Below, piece by piece: positions 9,803 through 18,124 of a DNA stretch of 54,373 bases. This DNA comes from Erysipelotrichia bacterium (GTDB taxonomy: Bacteria; Bacillota_I; Bacilli_A; Erysipelotrichales; Erysipelotrichaceae): assembly GCA_012800355.1 (NCBI GenBank), contig JAAZJL010000097.1:1-54373 (forward strand). Direction: 5' to 3'. Within the stretch, counting starts at the first letter, position 1. Each line of letters begins with the position of its first letter. The notes beneath the pieces are model-generated. The model was not told the origin of the DNA, did not search any database, and saw nothing but the letters and a program-made list of their open reading frames with translations. The position numbers and the translations under genes are program-made.

Positions 9803-9960
9803 AAATGTTTTTTCTCATCCTTTCATTTTGTGTTATATATTATTAACACATTTTTGAATTTTCCTATTCTATCATATACTGCTTGAATCTTCAAGGACTC
9901 CTAAAAATATTACAATTATAAATTAAATCAAAAACAAGAAGGTGTTGGATTCATTAATAG

Positions 9961-9998
9961 AAACAATAAAACCAAGCAAAGGCCTGATTTTATTGTTT
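9961..9998 (-). terminator. Terminator of the barnase-barstar operon
   Basis: On the minus strand a 17-bp imperfect stem with a CTTT loop overlaps the last codons of the barstar gene. The T-rich 3' arm replaces a separate T-run. Confidence 0.6.
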
Positions 9999-10259
9999 AA
10001 TAAAAGTAAAGTTTTCCACATTTTTTTCAACATCTTCAAAAACATTAATGATATCACTACCATAATCAACTAGGTTTTCAAGAAGAAAATTTTGGTTGAT
10101 TAGAATGATAGTGGTGTTTTGAAAATAATCTACTAAACAGTCATATAGACTATCAAGATTATTTGAAAAGTAAGTGGGTAAAGATAATATTTTTTTTAGA
10201 TAGGAATAAGCTTCATTTTTTGTTGTAAACATTTTTCCATTTAATACATAAACATTCAT
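9990..10259 (-). CDS. Barstar-family ribonuclease inhibitor
   Basis: This small cytoplasmic protein (89 aa, the usual barstar length) should bind and block the barnase-type RNase encoded just upstream. The signature is clear: MNVYVLNGKMF at the start and FSNNLDSLYDCLVDYF at about 32-47, matching the Y-x-x-NLDALWDCL helix with the acidic residues that enter the barnase active site. It begins 2 bases after the RNase stop, with its own GAGGAG site. This spacing ensures that toxin and antidote are made together. Confidence 0.9.
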   Translation of the reverse strand: MNVYVLNGKMFTTKNEAYSYLKKILSLPTYFSNNLDSLYDCLVDYFQNTTIILINQNFLLENLVDYGSDIINVFEDVEKNVENFTFIKQ

Positions 10260-10261
10260 AG

Positions 10262-10744
10262 TTACTCCTCTCCATACAATAATTCAAATGATTCATAATG
10301 GTCATCGGTATAATAAATTAAACCATCGTTAGAAAAAACAATTCGTTTTGCTCCTCGAGAATTTTGCCCATTGGTATCAATATCACATTCATAATAGATA
10401 CGACCTTCTTTTATTGGAAGCAGTTTTTCTCTATTAGAGAAAACATCTCCACCAATTGCTTTTCCTGGTAGATATTTTTCCACTGAGCCACCACTCCAAC
10501 CAGCTTTATTTGCTTCTTTTTTAGTTACATAATTATTTGGCAAGTGTCCATAAGTATGAATATAAAGAGCAACATTTTCTTTATCAAAATAACTTTGATC
10601 TTCATCAATTGATATTTGAGTTTGTTCTGGAGTATCAGATTTTTCAAAAAACTTATCAAAATTGTTTTGAAGCCAAAATACTCCCCAGACAATAAGTAGA
10701 GCAACAATAAAGATAATGACTTTTTTAATTGCTGAATTTTTCAA
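10262..10744 (-). CDS. Barnase-family extracellular ribonuclease
   Basis: This guanyl-preferring RNase (160 aa) has a hydrophobic segment at residues 8-24 acting as signal peptide or anchor, an acidic linker at 25-52, and a barnase domain from about 53. Catalytic residues align with barnase Glu73, Arg87 and His102 as E119 (YYECDI), R134 (AKRIVF) and H149 (DDHYESF). The N-terminal HTYGHLPNNYVTK motif is also conserved. The start codon is TTG, eight bases after AGGAGG; a weak start would limit toxin dosage. It is followed by its inhibitor. No clear signal-peptidase site is seen, so the enzyme may stay membrane-tethered. Target cells or nutrient RNA are possible roles. Confidence 0.9.
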   Translation of the reverse strand: MKNSAIKKVIIFIVALLIVWGVFWLQNNFDKFFEKSDTPEQTQISIDEDQSYFDKENVALYIHTYGHLPNNYVTKKEANKAGWSGGSVEKYLPGKAIGGDVFSNREKLLPIKEGRIYYECDIDTNGQNSRGAKRIVFSNDGLIYYTDDHYESFELLYGEE

Positions 10745-10846
10745 AAAACTTTCCTCCTAACTACTATTACTTACATTTTATCATATATCGAGATAAAGTT
10801 TGTAATAAGCTAAAAAAAGAAATAGAATAATACTAGGGAGAATATT

Positions 10847-11731
10847 ATGAAAGTATTATTTATTTATAACCCTGTTGCAGGTCAGTTGCAAATCAAAAAT
10901 CATTTGTGGAGCATACTCAACTATTTTAGTAGTGAGAAAAAGATTAAACTGACTATTCATGCTACTCAAAAAACTAAAGAAGCCTATAAGATAGTAAAAA
11001 AGCGAGCCAAAAAATATGACAAAATCATTTGTTCTGGTGGTGATGGTACTTTACATGAAGTGATAAATGGTTTGATGGATTCAAATTACAATAAAGTTTT
11101 AGGTTATATTCCAGCAGGATCAGTTAACGACTTTGCAACTAGTCTAAATTTACCAAAAAACATGAAAAAGGCTGCAATACTAGCCATGGAAGGAAATCCT
11201 AAGAAAATAGATGTTGGTAAATTTAATGACGAATATTTTCTTTATGTGGCTGCCTTTGGGGTGTTTACTGATGTATCTTATGTTACTACCCAGGAAATGA
11301 AAAACCTTTTAGGCAAGGTTGCTTATTTTCTACAAGGAATTAATTCGTTAACTTCAATGAAAACTTATAAAGTAAAAATGTTGGTAGATGATGTTGTTTA
11401 TGAAGATGAGTACATTTTTGGTATGGTAACAAATACTTTGTCTGTTGGAAGTCTATATAATTTATCAAATCAAGATGTGCTGTTAGATGATGGACTTTTT
11501 GAAGTTACGCTGGTAAAAGCGCCAAAGGATTTAATTGAGTTAAGCAATATAACAACTTATCTTCTTTCTGGTAAAGGGGATAATGATTTAGTTAAAATAT
11601 TTAAAACTAGTAATATAGAATTTGTTTTTGATGAACAAGTGCCATGGACTTTAGATGGTGAATATGGCGGAGATCCACAAAATGCAAAAATAGAAGTTAT
11701 GGAAAAAGCAATAGATATAATTTGTGAATAG
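10847..11731 (+). CDS. Diacylglycerol kinase-family lipid kinase
   Basis: This lipid kinase of the DagK/YegS/BmrU family phosphorylates diacylglycerol or a related lipid for return to phospholipid synthesis. Seen are the N-terminal IYNPVAGQ motif, the nucleotide-binding SGGDGTLHEVINGL at about 63-76, GYIPAGSVNDFA, and the C-terminal PWTLDGEYGG. The length (294 aa) is typical. The ATG follows AGGGAG. It is divergent from the barnase operon, and no strong terminator follows it. Confidence 0.88.
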   Translation: MKVLFIYNPVAGQLQIKNHLWSILNYFSSEKKIKLTIHATQKTKEAYKIVKKRAKKYDKIICSGGDGTLHEVINGLMDSNYNKVLGYIPAGSVNDFATSLNLPKNMKKAAILAMEGNPKKIDVGKFNDEYFLYVAAFGVFTDVSYVTTQEMKNLLGKVAYFLQGINSLTSMKTYKVKMLVDDVVYEDEYIFGMVTNTLSVGSLYNLSNQDVLLDDGLFEVTLVKAPKDLIELSNITTYLLSGKGDNDLVKIFKTSNIEFVFDEQVPWTLDGEYGGDPQNAKIEVMEKAIDIICE

Positions 11732-11808
11732 TATTAAACAAACTATAATGACCGTTTTTAACTACTATTAATATCCAGTTTACTAGTTATCTCAAAAAGA
11801 TAAGGATT

Positions 11809-11817
11809 TGTTATAAT
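11809..11817 (+). promoter_or_regulatory. Extended -10 promoter of the AAA-CYTH gene
   Basis: TGTTATAAT is a perfect extended -10. An in-frame ATG at 11816 lies inside this box, so transcripts from it would begin after that codon. This supports the internal start at 11843. Confidence 0.6.
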
Positions 11818-11842
11818 GTTTGTAGCATTAGGAGAAGAACAT

Positions 11843-12943
11843 ATGAAAAGTATTAAAAGAATAGTATTTACAGGTGGACCTTGCAGTGGGAAAACAACCT
11901 TTATGAGTAGAGCAGAGGAAGTTTTTGCTGAAAGAGGTTATCGTGTAATAATTGCCAATGAATCAGCTACTGATTTAATTTCTGGTGGCATTTCACCAGC
12001 AACTATGGGAATGTATCAATTCCAAAAGTATTGCATTGCTTTACAGTTAAAAAAAGAAGAATTATGCAATCAAGCAGCTGAAGAAATTGAAGGGGAAAAA
12101 GTACTAGTCTTTGTTGATAGGGGTATTTTAGATAACAAAGGTTATGTTTCAGAAAAAGAGTTTGCTGAAATACTAAAAGGATTTAATTTAAACGAACAGC
12201 AGATACTAGATAGATATGATTTAGTAATGCATTTAGTAACTAGTGCCAAAGGCGCAGAAGAAGCTTATACTCTTTCTAATAATGCGGCTAGATATGAATC
12301 TATTGAAGATGCTAGAAAAGTTGATGATACAATTTTAAAAAGTTGGTCAGCACACCCCAATAGAGTAGTTATTACTAATGAAACAGATTTTGAAGTAAAA
12401 CTTAGAAAAGCAATTCAAGCGGTCTTTACTTACTTGGGTGATGAAAAACCAATTGAAATATTTAAGAAATATTTAGTAGAAATCAATGATGAAATAATTG
12501 AAAAAGTAAAAAGTGAAACAAATGTTTCTTATGTTCACATTCTTCAACATTACCTTAAATCACCTGAAGGAATCGAAAAGAGAATTAGAAGAAGAGAAAA
12601 AGATGGCAATACAATTTTCTATTATTCTGAAGCAACCCAATTAACTCCTAATACTAGAATAAAAAGAGACAGAATTATTTCAGAAAGACAATACACGGAT
12701 TATTCAGTTGAAATTAACCACCAACTGAATATCGTAGATAAGGAAAGGTATGGTTTTATTGATAAAAACCGTTTCTTTAAATTAGATATTTTTACTTTTG
12801 ATAAAACTAAAGCGCTATTAAGTGTTCAAATTCCAAGTGAAAATGAAGAAGTAATTATTCCAGAATACTTCAATGTTATTAAAGATGTAACAGATGATAT
12901 AAACTATAAAAACTATTATTTAGCTAAATCACAGAAGTTTTAA
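11843..12943 (+). CDS. P-loop ATPase (AAA_28) fused to a CYTH domain
   Basis: From the ATG at 11843 (after GGAGAAG) the protein has 366 residues. The N-terminal half has a Walker A motif, GGPCSGKTT, at about residues 9-17 and resembles the AAA_28/NadR-like kinase fold. The C-terminal half from about 205 resembles a CYTH (triphosphate tunnel metalloenzyme) domain: a KKYLVEI entry strand, then KRIRRREKDG and IKRDRIISERQYTDY, which supply the alternating charged residues that bind triphosphate and metal. The fusion suggests a nucleotide- or polyphosphate-processing enzyme, with substrate unknown. It is monocistronic and ends at a strong terminator. Confidence 0.8.
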   Translation: MKSIKRIVFTGGPCSGKTTFMSRAEEVFAERGYRVIIANESATDLISGGISPATMGMYQFQKYCIALQLKKEELCNQAAEEIEGEKVLVFVDRGILDNKGYVSEKEFAEILKGFNLNEQQILDRYDLVMHLVTSAKGAEEAYTLSNNAARYESIEDARKVDDTILKSWSAHPNRVVITNETDFEVKLRKAIQAVFTYLGDEKPIEIFKKYLVEINDEIIEKVKSETNVSYVHILQHYLKSPEGIEKRIRRREKDGNTIFYYSEATQLTPNTRIKRDRIISERQYTDYSVEINHQLNIVDKERYGFIDKNRFFKLDIFTFDKTKALLSVQIPSENEEVIIPEYFNVIKDVTDDINYKNYYLAKSQKF

Positions 12944-12946
12944 TTG

Positions 12947-12973
12947 AAACGGTTATTTAAAAACCGTTTTTCT
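12947..12973 (+). terminator. Rho-independent terminator
   Basis: The stem AAACGGTT/AACCGTTT has a 7-base loop and is followed by a T-run, directly after the AAA-CYTH gene. Confidence 0.85.
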
Positions 12974-13054
12974 TGTGATTATGTGATTAAATGGGATTAT
13001 TTCATTTTTTAAATCAATTGTATTATAATTAAACCTGCAAGGAGAGTGTTATTT

Positions 13055-13564
13055 ATGGATACTTTAGAATACGCGAATAAAAAAATTATTATTGGAATGA
13101 TAACTATTGCTGTTTCAGCACTTTTATTAGGGCTGAGTGGTGGTTATTATTTAACTCATACTATTTTAGAGAAGACAGTTTTAACTGAAATGATTGACGA
13201 AGGATATGTTTTAACAACTGATGCAACAGCTACCACAGAAGACATTGCACTGGGGAAAACAGCTTATTCTAATGGAGAATTATTAAATGGAACAGCAGTT
13301 GTTTTTGATACCAGTGGAGCAACCGCAACTTCAAATGTAATTTTACAAGGCAAAACAGCATATGTTAATGGAGAACTGATAGTTGGAACACTTCCTCAAA
13401 TTTCTGGTAGAACAATTTCTCCTACTGGCAAACCGATTTCATTTGAAGGTGGAGGATATTTAAGCAGTGACTTAATAGTCAAAGGAGACAAAAACTTATT
13501 ACCTAAAAACGTTAAGAAAGGTGTCATGATTTTCAACATTGTTGGAACTTATGAAGGACAGTAG
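13055..13564 (+). CDS. Membrane-anchored protein with phage-tail-like repeats (paralog 1)
   Basis: The start at 13055 is chosen because AAGGAG ends 10 bases upstream; an in-frame GTG at 13046 is too close to it. The 169-residue protein has a short cytoplasmic start, one membrane helix at about residues 13-35, and an outside part with two copies of a 30-35 residue unit (GKTAY-x-NGE-x-x-x-GT) and a third degenerate copy. The same unit occurs in phage tail and baseplate proteins. The last part (GVMIFNIVGTY) closes the fold. It is 11 bases from its paralog, so the two are co-expressed. The function is unknown. Confidence 0.7.
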   Translation: MDTLEYANKKIIIGMITIAVSALLLGLSGGYYLTHTILEKTVLTEMIDEGYVLTTDATATTEDIALGKTAYSNGELLNGTAVVFDTSGATATSNVILQGKTAYVNGELIVGTLPQISGRTISPTGKPISFEGGGYLSSDLIVKGDKNLLPKNVKKGVMIFNIVGTYEGQ

Positions 13565-13575
13565 GAGGTAGCAAT

Positions 13576-14358
13576 ATGAAGTTTTTTAAAAAGAAAAGAG
13601 ATGTTACCACTAAAGAAATTATAAATGATGACACTAAAACTTATCATGTATATGGAAATGAAAAAACCAAGGAAATTGATGGAGTTAGAGAAAAGTTTGG
13701 AGTCCAAATATATTCAGCTGAAAGTGATAAAAAGATAGCAGAAACAGTTGAGGAAACAGTTGAAGAAACAGCATCTTTGACTGAAGAAGCAAAAATTGAA
13801 ACTGAACAAACGGAAGAATTTTATGATATTGACGATGAATATGAATATGTTACACCAAGTTATTTCAAAAACGCTTTCATCTTAGGATTAATATGTGTTC
13901 TTGTTGGAGCAGTTATTTCATTTTTTGTTTTTAAAAATAAAATGGCAGCAGACATTAAAACAGCCTATGAACAAAACGGTTATATGTTGACAAATGGTTG
14001 TACAGCAACAGCAGCAGATATTAAAGAAGGAAAAACAGCTTATATTAGAGGACAATTAGTTACTGGAACACTGAGAGATATCGACACTACAAATGCAACT
14101 GCAACAGCAGCAGATATTTTAAAAGGATATACGGCATATGTTAATGGACAATTAGTTACCGGAACAATTCCAACTTACAATGGTTTAACAACTATCGTTC
14201 CATCAGCAACAGATTATAAGATTTCAAAAGGCGTCTATATTGTAGATGATTTAGTTATAAAAGGTGAACCTAACTTGATTTCTAGCAATATTAAAAATGG
14301 TATTTCAATTTTTGGTGTTAGGGGTTCTTATGTTATAGAGGAGCCTACCAATGAGTAG
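13576..14358 (+). CDS. Membrane-anchored protein with phage-tail-like repeats (paralog 2)
   Basis: This 260-residue paralog of the preceding gene has a longer cytoplasmic region (1-95) rich in Glu and Thr, with repeated ETVEE and a very acidic stretch near 75-90, then one membrane helix at about 98-117. The outside part holds two near-identical units (ATAADI-x-x-G-x-TAY-x-x-GQLVTGT) and a C-terminal VKGEPNL/GI-x-IFGV-x-GSY segment shared with paralog 1. The orientation is probably N-terminus inside. Its last 8 bases overlap map. The two could form a heteromeric surface complex. No catalytic motif is visible. Confidence 0.7.
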   Translation: MKFFKKKRDVTTKEIINDDTKTYHVYGNEKTKEIDGVREKFGVQIYSAESDKKIAETVEETVEETASLTEEAKIETEQTEEFYDIDDEYEYVTPSYFKNAFILGLICVLVGAVISFFVFKNKMAADIKTAYEQNGYMLTNGCTATAADIKEGKTAYIRGQLVTGTLRDIDTTNATATAADILKGYTAYVNGQLVTGTIPTYNGLTTIVPSATDYKISKGVYIVDDLVIKGEPNLISSNIKNGISIFGVRGSYVIEEPTNE

Positions 14359-15169
14359 AGAAGAAGTTTTAAAGAAACTACAGCAACTAAGAGAAGAAGG
14401 GAATTTAAATGTTCCTAGAGATGAACTAATTAAAACTGAAGAACAAATCCAAGGGATTAGGGAAAGTGCTAAAATCAATACAGCAGTATTAGATTATGTC
14501 GCTGAAAGAATAAAAGCAGGTATTACAACTGAACAGATAAATGATTGGGTTAAAGAATACACCGAATCACAAGGAGCAATTTGTGCACCTTATCAATATG
14601 GGGGATTTCCAAAACATGTTTGTGTTTCAATAGATGATGTCGTTTGTCATGGAATTCCAAACAAAAAAACTATTTTAAAAGATGGAATGATTGTCAATGT
14701 TGATGTATCAACAATCTATAATGGTTATTATTCAGATGCCAGTAGAATGTTTATTATTGGTCAAACAACTGCTGAAAAAGAAAAACTTGTTAGAGTTTGT
14801 AAAGAATGCTTAGAAATTGGACTAGAACAAGTTAAACCTTATGGTCATTTAGGAGATATTGGTTATTATATTGAGCGACATGCTTTAAAAAATGGTTATA
14901 AAGTAGTAAGAGATTTTGGTGGGCATGGTATTGGTTTAGAATTTCATGAAGAACCATTTGTCTTTCATTATGGTAAAAAAAATAATGGTATGATATTAGC
15001 GCCAGGAATGATTTTTACTATTGAGCCAATGCTTAATATGAAAAAAAGCGGTATTAGAATTTCAACAATCGATGGATGGACTGCATACACCAAAGATAAG
15101 CGACCTTCAGCTCAGTGGGAACATATGGTTTTGGTAACTGAAGATGGTTATGAAATCTTATCCTATTAA
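14351..15169 (+). CDS. map: Methionine aminopeptidase type I
   Basis: This enzyme removes the initiator methionine from new proteins. All five metal ligands are visible: D118, D129, H192, E225 and E257, with the substrate-contact H100 in CHGIPN. The 272-residue form carries about 40 extra N-terminal residues before the catalytic core; they show no zinc-finger cysteines. The start overlaps the preceding membrane-protein gene by 8 bases, so its translation is coupled to a gene with no obvious functional tie. Confidence 0.93.
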   Translation: MSREEVLKKLQQLREEGNLNVPRDELIKTEEQIQGIRESAKINTAVLDYVAERIKAGITTEQINDWVKEYTESQGAICAPYQYGGFPKHVCVSIDDVVCHGIPNKKTILKDGMIVNVDVSTIYNGYYSDASRMFIIGQTTAEKEKLVRVCKECLEIGLEQVKPYGHLGDIGYYIERHALKNGYKVVRDFGGHGIGLEFHEEPFVFHYGKKNNGMILAPGMIFTIEPMLNMKKSGIRISTIDGWTAYTKDKRPSAQWEHMVLVTEDGYEILSY

Positions 15170-15222
15170 AATAAAATCAATTTATTTTTTAGTTCGTTTT
15201 TTTGTGTGTGAAGGGTTTAATT

Positions 15223-15231
15223 TGGTATAAT
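15223..15231 (+). promoter_or_regulatory. Extended -10 promoter very close to a start codon
   Basis: TGGTATAAT is a perfect extended -10 ending 6 bases before the ATG at 15238. Transcription would start at or next to the A of that ATG, giving a leaderless mRNA. No ribosome site lies within 20 bases of the ATG. Confidence 0.55.
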
Positions 15232-15237
15232 ATTAGT

Positions 15238-15765
15238 ATGGAAAATATTAAAAAGCACATTCCAAATTTTGTTACGATTTTAAGAATTGTTGGAACTATT
15301 ATCTTACTACCATTAGATATAAATACTGATGTCTTTCTTATAATTTATGCTTTTACAGGTTTTAGTGATGTTTTAGATGGTTATTTAGCTAGAAAATTAA
15401 ATGCTGAAAGTGCACTGGGTTCAAAGTTAGATACTGTAGCAGATTTTGTATATTATTCAGTAGCGATGATTAAGCTCTTGCCTCTTTTATGGGTTAGACT
15501 TTCAAGAAAGATATGGATTTTGGTAACGATAGTAGTATTGCTTAGATTGTTTGATTATTTATATTTTGCTTACAAATTTGGAGAACTTTCTTCAACTCAT
15601 AGTATCTTGAATAAAATGACTTCAGTAGGACTATTTGGAATACCATTTGTGATAAATGCTGAGTTTGTTAATATCTATTGCTGGATAGCAGCAACAATTT
15701 CTTTGATTGCCGTTTTATATGAAATATATAATCATTTAATGCTTTTAAAAGATAAAGCAATATAA
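15238..15765 (+). CDS. CDP-alcohol phosphatidyltransferase (PgsA-like)
   Basis: This membrane enzyme transfers a phosphatidyl group from CDP-diacylglycerol to an alcohol, probably glycerol-3-phosphate. The family signature is complete: D44, D47-G48, A51-R52, G61, D65, D69. Four to six hydrophobic segments follow. The start at 15238 is preferred because upstream in-frame TTG and GTG codons lie before or within the promoter. At 175 residues it fits PgsA. Whether it is the housekeeping PgsA or a paralog cannot be told here. Confidence 0.82.
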   Translation: MENIKKHIPNFVTILRIVGTIILLPLDINTDVFLIIYAFTGFSDVLDGYLARKLNAESALGSKLDTVADFVYYSVAMIKLLPLLWVRLSRKIWILVTIVVLLRLFDYLYFAYKFGELSSTHSILNKMTSVGLFGIPFVINAEFVNIYCWIAATISLIAVLYEIYNHLMLLKDKAI

Positions 15766-15784
15766 AAGTTAAAAATAAAAAAGT

Positions 15785-15818
15785 AAAGAGATATTTTAAA
15801 TTATCTCTTTATTTTTTT
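15785..15818 (+). terminator. Terminator after the phosphatidyltransferase gene
   Basis: The stem AAAGAGATA/TATCTCTTT has an 8-base loop and is followed by a T7 run. It also lies downstream of the convergent SRAP gene. Confidence 0.8.
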
Positions 15819-15833
15819 AATAGTTATATAAGT

Positions 15834-16397
15834 TTAGAAAAGAGAAAGAATCTCATAATCAGCTTCACTGATAAATACTGGTTGTAAATCAATTAACTGT
15901 TCAATAGTGTATTTACCATTTAGATAATTATCAATTTCATTTTTGTTTAACACAATAGGAACACGATTATGGATGTTTCTGGTCGAGCTTGCCTCAGTGG
16001 TAATGATGGAATAGTTATAGATGGGATTATCTATTTGATAGATTCCTGCAAAATAAATGATATCTTCATCAGTATGAATATAATGTCTTTTTTTATGCTT
16101 ATCCCATTCATAAAATCCTGAGGCGATAACGACACACTTATGATTTTGAAAATCATCTTCATAGATGTTGGTATCTCTTATTGTTTCAATTCTAGTATTG
16201 ATTAAATTTCTTTTGTTTAATGAGTAACCCCACTTCATTAACTGATAATCGTTATTAGCAAACACCAAAGATACATTAGAAGGAAAAATCTCGCCAGTTG
16301 ATAATAAATCTAAAGTACTTTGATTATATTTCTTTTCTAGTATTTGTAAGATTTTAGAAATATCGATGCTTTCATCAAAATAATATCTACCACACAT
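15834..16397 (-). CDS. SOS response-associated peptidase (SRAP/HMCES/YedK family)
   Basis: This protein shields abasic sites in single-stranded DNA by cross-linking through its N-terminal cysteine. The start at 16397 is chosen because it gives MCGRYYF, placing the catalytic Cys at position 2 after Met removal. Also visible are SGFYEWD (active-site Glu) and the late IHNRVPIVL, with the catalytic His. At 187 residues it is slightly shorter than most members. There is no ribosome site upstream, and the parB terminator ends only about 14 bases before the start, so it may be read from its own leaderless transcript. Confidence 0.87.
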   Translation of the reverse strand: MCGRYYFDESIDISKILQILEKKYNQSTLDLLSTGEIFPSNVSLVFANNDYQLMKWGYSLNKRNLINTRIETIRDTNIYEDDFQNHKCVVIASGFYEWDKHKKRHYIHTDEDIIYFAGIYQIDNPIYNYSIITTEASSTRNIHNRVPIVLNKNEIDNYLNGKYTIEQLIDLQPVFISEADYEILSLF

Positions 16398-16410
16398 AAT
16401 ATTAATATAC

Positions 16411-16437
16411 AAAAAAACCCTTCATTATTGAAGGGTT
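16411..16437 (-). terminator. Terminator after parB
   Basis: The stem AACCCTTCA/TGAAGGGTT has a TTAT-type loop and is followed on the minus strand by T7. It ends the rsmG-noc-parA-parB operon. Confidence 0.85.
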
Positions 16438-17311
16438 AATCGATAACATCTAATAATTCTAACAGCCTATTTAACTCATCTTTATCTTGATAAAAGATGT
16501 TAATTGAATTTTTAGTAATCTTTACCTTTGAACTAAATTTTCTTTGAAGAGAGTTTTGCAAATCTACTAAATATGGGTCCTCTACCTTCGTTTTAGCAGG
16601 TTTAGAAGCCTTTTTTGCTGTTGCTAAAGCTTCAACCTGTCTTACTGATAATCCTTCGCTAACAGCTTTATGTGCAATTTCACTAATGGTTTTATCATCC
16701 AAAGTGATTAAACATTTTACATGTCCCATCGACAGTTTCTTTTCTTCAACTAATTTTTGAACATCTTTAGGAAGTTTTAATAATCTTAAAGTATTGGAAA
16801 CATGTTCTCTACTTTTGCCAATTCTTTTAGCTAGTTGCTCTTGGGTGTAACCGAGAGTTTCAATTAATTTTTGATAGCCGCTTGCTTCTTCCAGCGCATT
16901 TAAGTCTTCTCTTTGAATGTTTTCTAATAAAGAAATTTCCATCATTTGAGTGTCAGTAAAATCCATGATAATGGCAGGTATTTCTTCTTTTCCTGCTAAA
17001 ACAGAAGCTTTTACTCTTCTTTCACCAGCAATTAATTCATAACCCCCAGTTGCCTCTCTTACTAAGATAGGAGTAAAAACGCCAGTTTCTCTAATTGATT
17101 GAGCCAGTTCTTCTAATTTTTCTTGGTCAAAAGTTTTTCTTGGTTGATATGGATTAGAACGAATATCTACTAATTTTAAACTAGCCCTACGCCCATACTC
17201 ATCAGCTTTAGCACTGCTTTGTATTTCATCAATGACTGATATAACATCGTCACCAAAGATAGCAGCTAAACCAGTTCCCAAACGTTCTTTTCTTTCTTTT
17301 TTCTTTGCCAT
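16436..17311 (-). CDS. parB: Chromosome-partitioning protein ParB (Spo0J)
   Basis: ParB is a CTP-dependent DNA clamp that loads at parS sites and organises the origin region. The N-terminus (RLGTGLAAIFGDD) is the ParA-stimulating segment, NPYQPRKTF and LIAGERRVKA are the CTP-binding motifs, and the HTH region contains GKSREHVSNT. At the positions that separate ParB from Noc (Caulobacter numbering) it has R173, T179 and G201, the parS-type set, with K instead of A at 184. A C-terminal dimerisation domain is present. It is last in the operon, 11 bases after parA. No consensus parS is found in the window. Confidence 0.93.
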   Translation of the reverse strand: MAKKKERKERLGTGLAAIFGDDVISVIDEIQSSAKADEYGRRASLKLVDIRSNPYQPRKTFDQEKLEELAQSIRETGVFTPILVREATGGYELIAGERRVKASVLAGKEEIPAIIMDFTDTQMMEISLLENIQREDLNALEEASGYQKLIETLGYTQEQLAKRIGKSREHVSNTLRLLKLPKDVQKLVEEKKLSMGHVKCLITLDDKTISEIAHKAVSEGLSVRQVEALATAKKASKPAKTKVEDPYLVDLQNSLQRKFSSKVKITKNSINIFYQDKDELNRLLELLDVID

Positions 17312-17322
17312 CTTTTACCTCC

Positions 17323-18087
17323 CTATGAGTTTTTAGTGATGACTTCCTTAGCTAAAGCGGCATAGGCTCTAGCGCCATCAGATTTAATATCATGTTCGAA
17401 GATGCTTTTTCCATAAGAAGGAGCTTCTGATAAACGAACATTTCTAGGAATATAAGAACGATAAACTCGTTCTTTGAAATATTTTCTAACTTCTTGTTGA
17501 ACTTCAATCGATAAATTGGTTCTTGCATCAAACATCGTTAATAAGACCCCTTCAATATATAAATGAGGGTTGTAAAGTTTTTGAACCAATCTAATTGTTG
17601 AAAGAAGTTGAGTTAATCCTTCTAGGGCATAGTATTCACATTGTACAGGGATGATTACCGAATCAGCGGCAGTTAAAGCATTAGTATTTAATAACCCTAG
17701 TGAAGGCGGACAGTCAATGATTATAAAATCATAATTGTGTTTTATGACATCTAACTTGTTTTTTAACAATCTTTCTCTACCTTCCTGATAATTTGCTATT
17801 TCTATATCACTTCCTGCTAAATCAATAGTAGCGGGAATCAAGTCAATTGGTGGAATTTTAAGAGAAAGAATTCCTTTTTCAGTTTCTACATCTTTAAGTA
17901 ACAAGTCATATGTACTATATTTTATCGAGTTTCTAGCTCCCACTCCTTGAGTTGAGTTAGCTTGAGGGTCTAAATCCACTAGTAAAACTTTTTTGCCTAA
18001 ATATGCTAAACCTGCAGAAAGGTTGATGCTTGTTGTTGTTTTTCCAACCCCACCTTTTTGGTTGGCTAATGCAATAATTTTTCCCAT
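17323..18087 (-). CDS. parA: Chromosome-partitioning ATPase ParA (Soj)
   Basis: This deviant Walker ATPase works with ParB in origin segregation and DnaA control. Seen are KGGVGKTT near the N-terminus with the signature lysine, VDLDPQANS, and DCPPSLG. The start is placed at 18087 (MGKIIALANQKGG), with GAGG about 9 bases upstream; an in-frame TTG lies five codons earlier. It sits between noc and parB as in Bacillus subtilis. Confidence 0.94.
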   Translation of the reverse strand: MGKIIALANQKGGVGKTTTSINLSAGLAYLGKKVLLVDLDPQANSTQGVGARNSIKYSTYDLLLKDVETEKGILSLKIPPIDLIPATIDLAGSDIEIANYQEGRERLLKNKLDVIKHNYDFIIIDCPPSLGLLNTNALTAADSVIIPVQCEYYALEGLTQLLSTIRLVQKLYNPHLYIEGVLLTMFDARTNLSIEVQQEVRKYFKERVYRSYIPRNVRLSEAPSYGKSIFEHDIKSDGARAYAALAKEVITKNS

Positions 18088-18124
18088 ACCTATATACCTC
18101 AATAATTATTTTATCATAAAGCAA

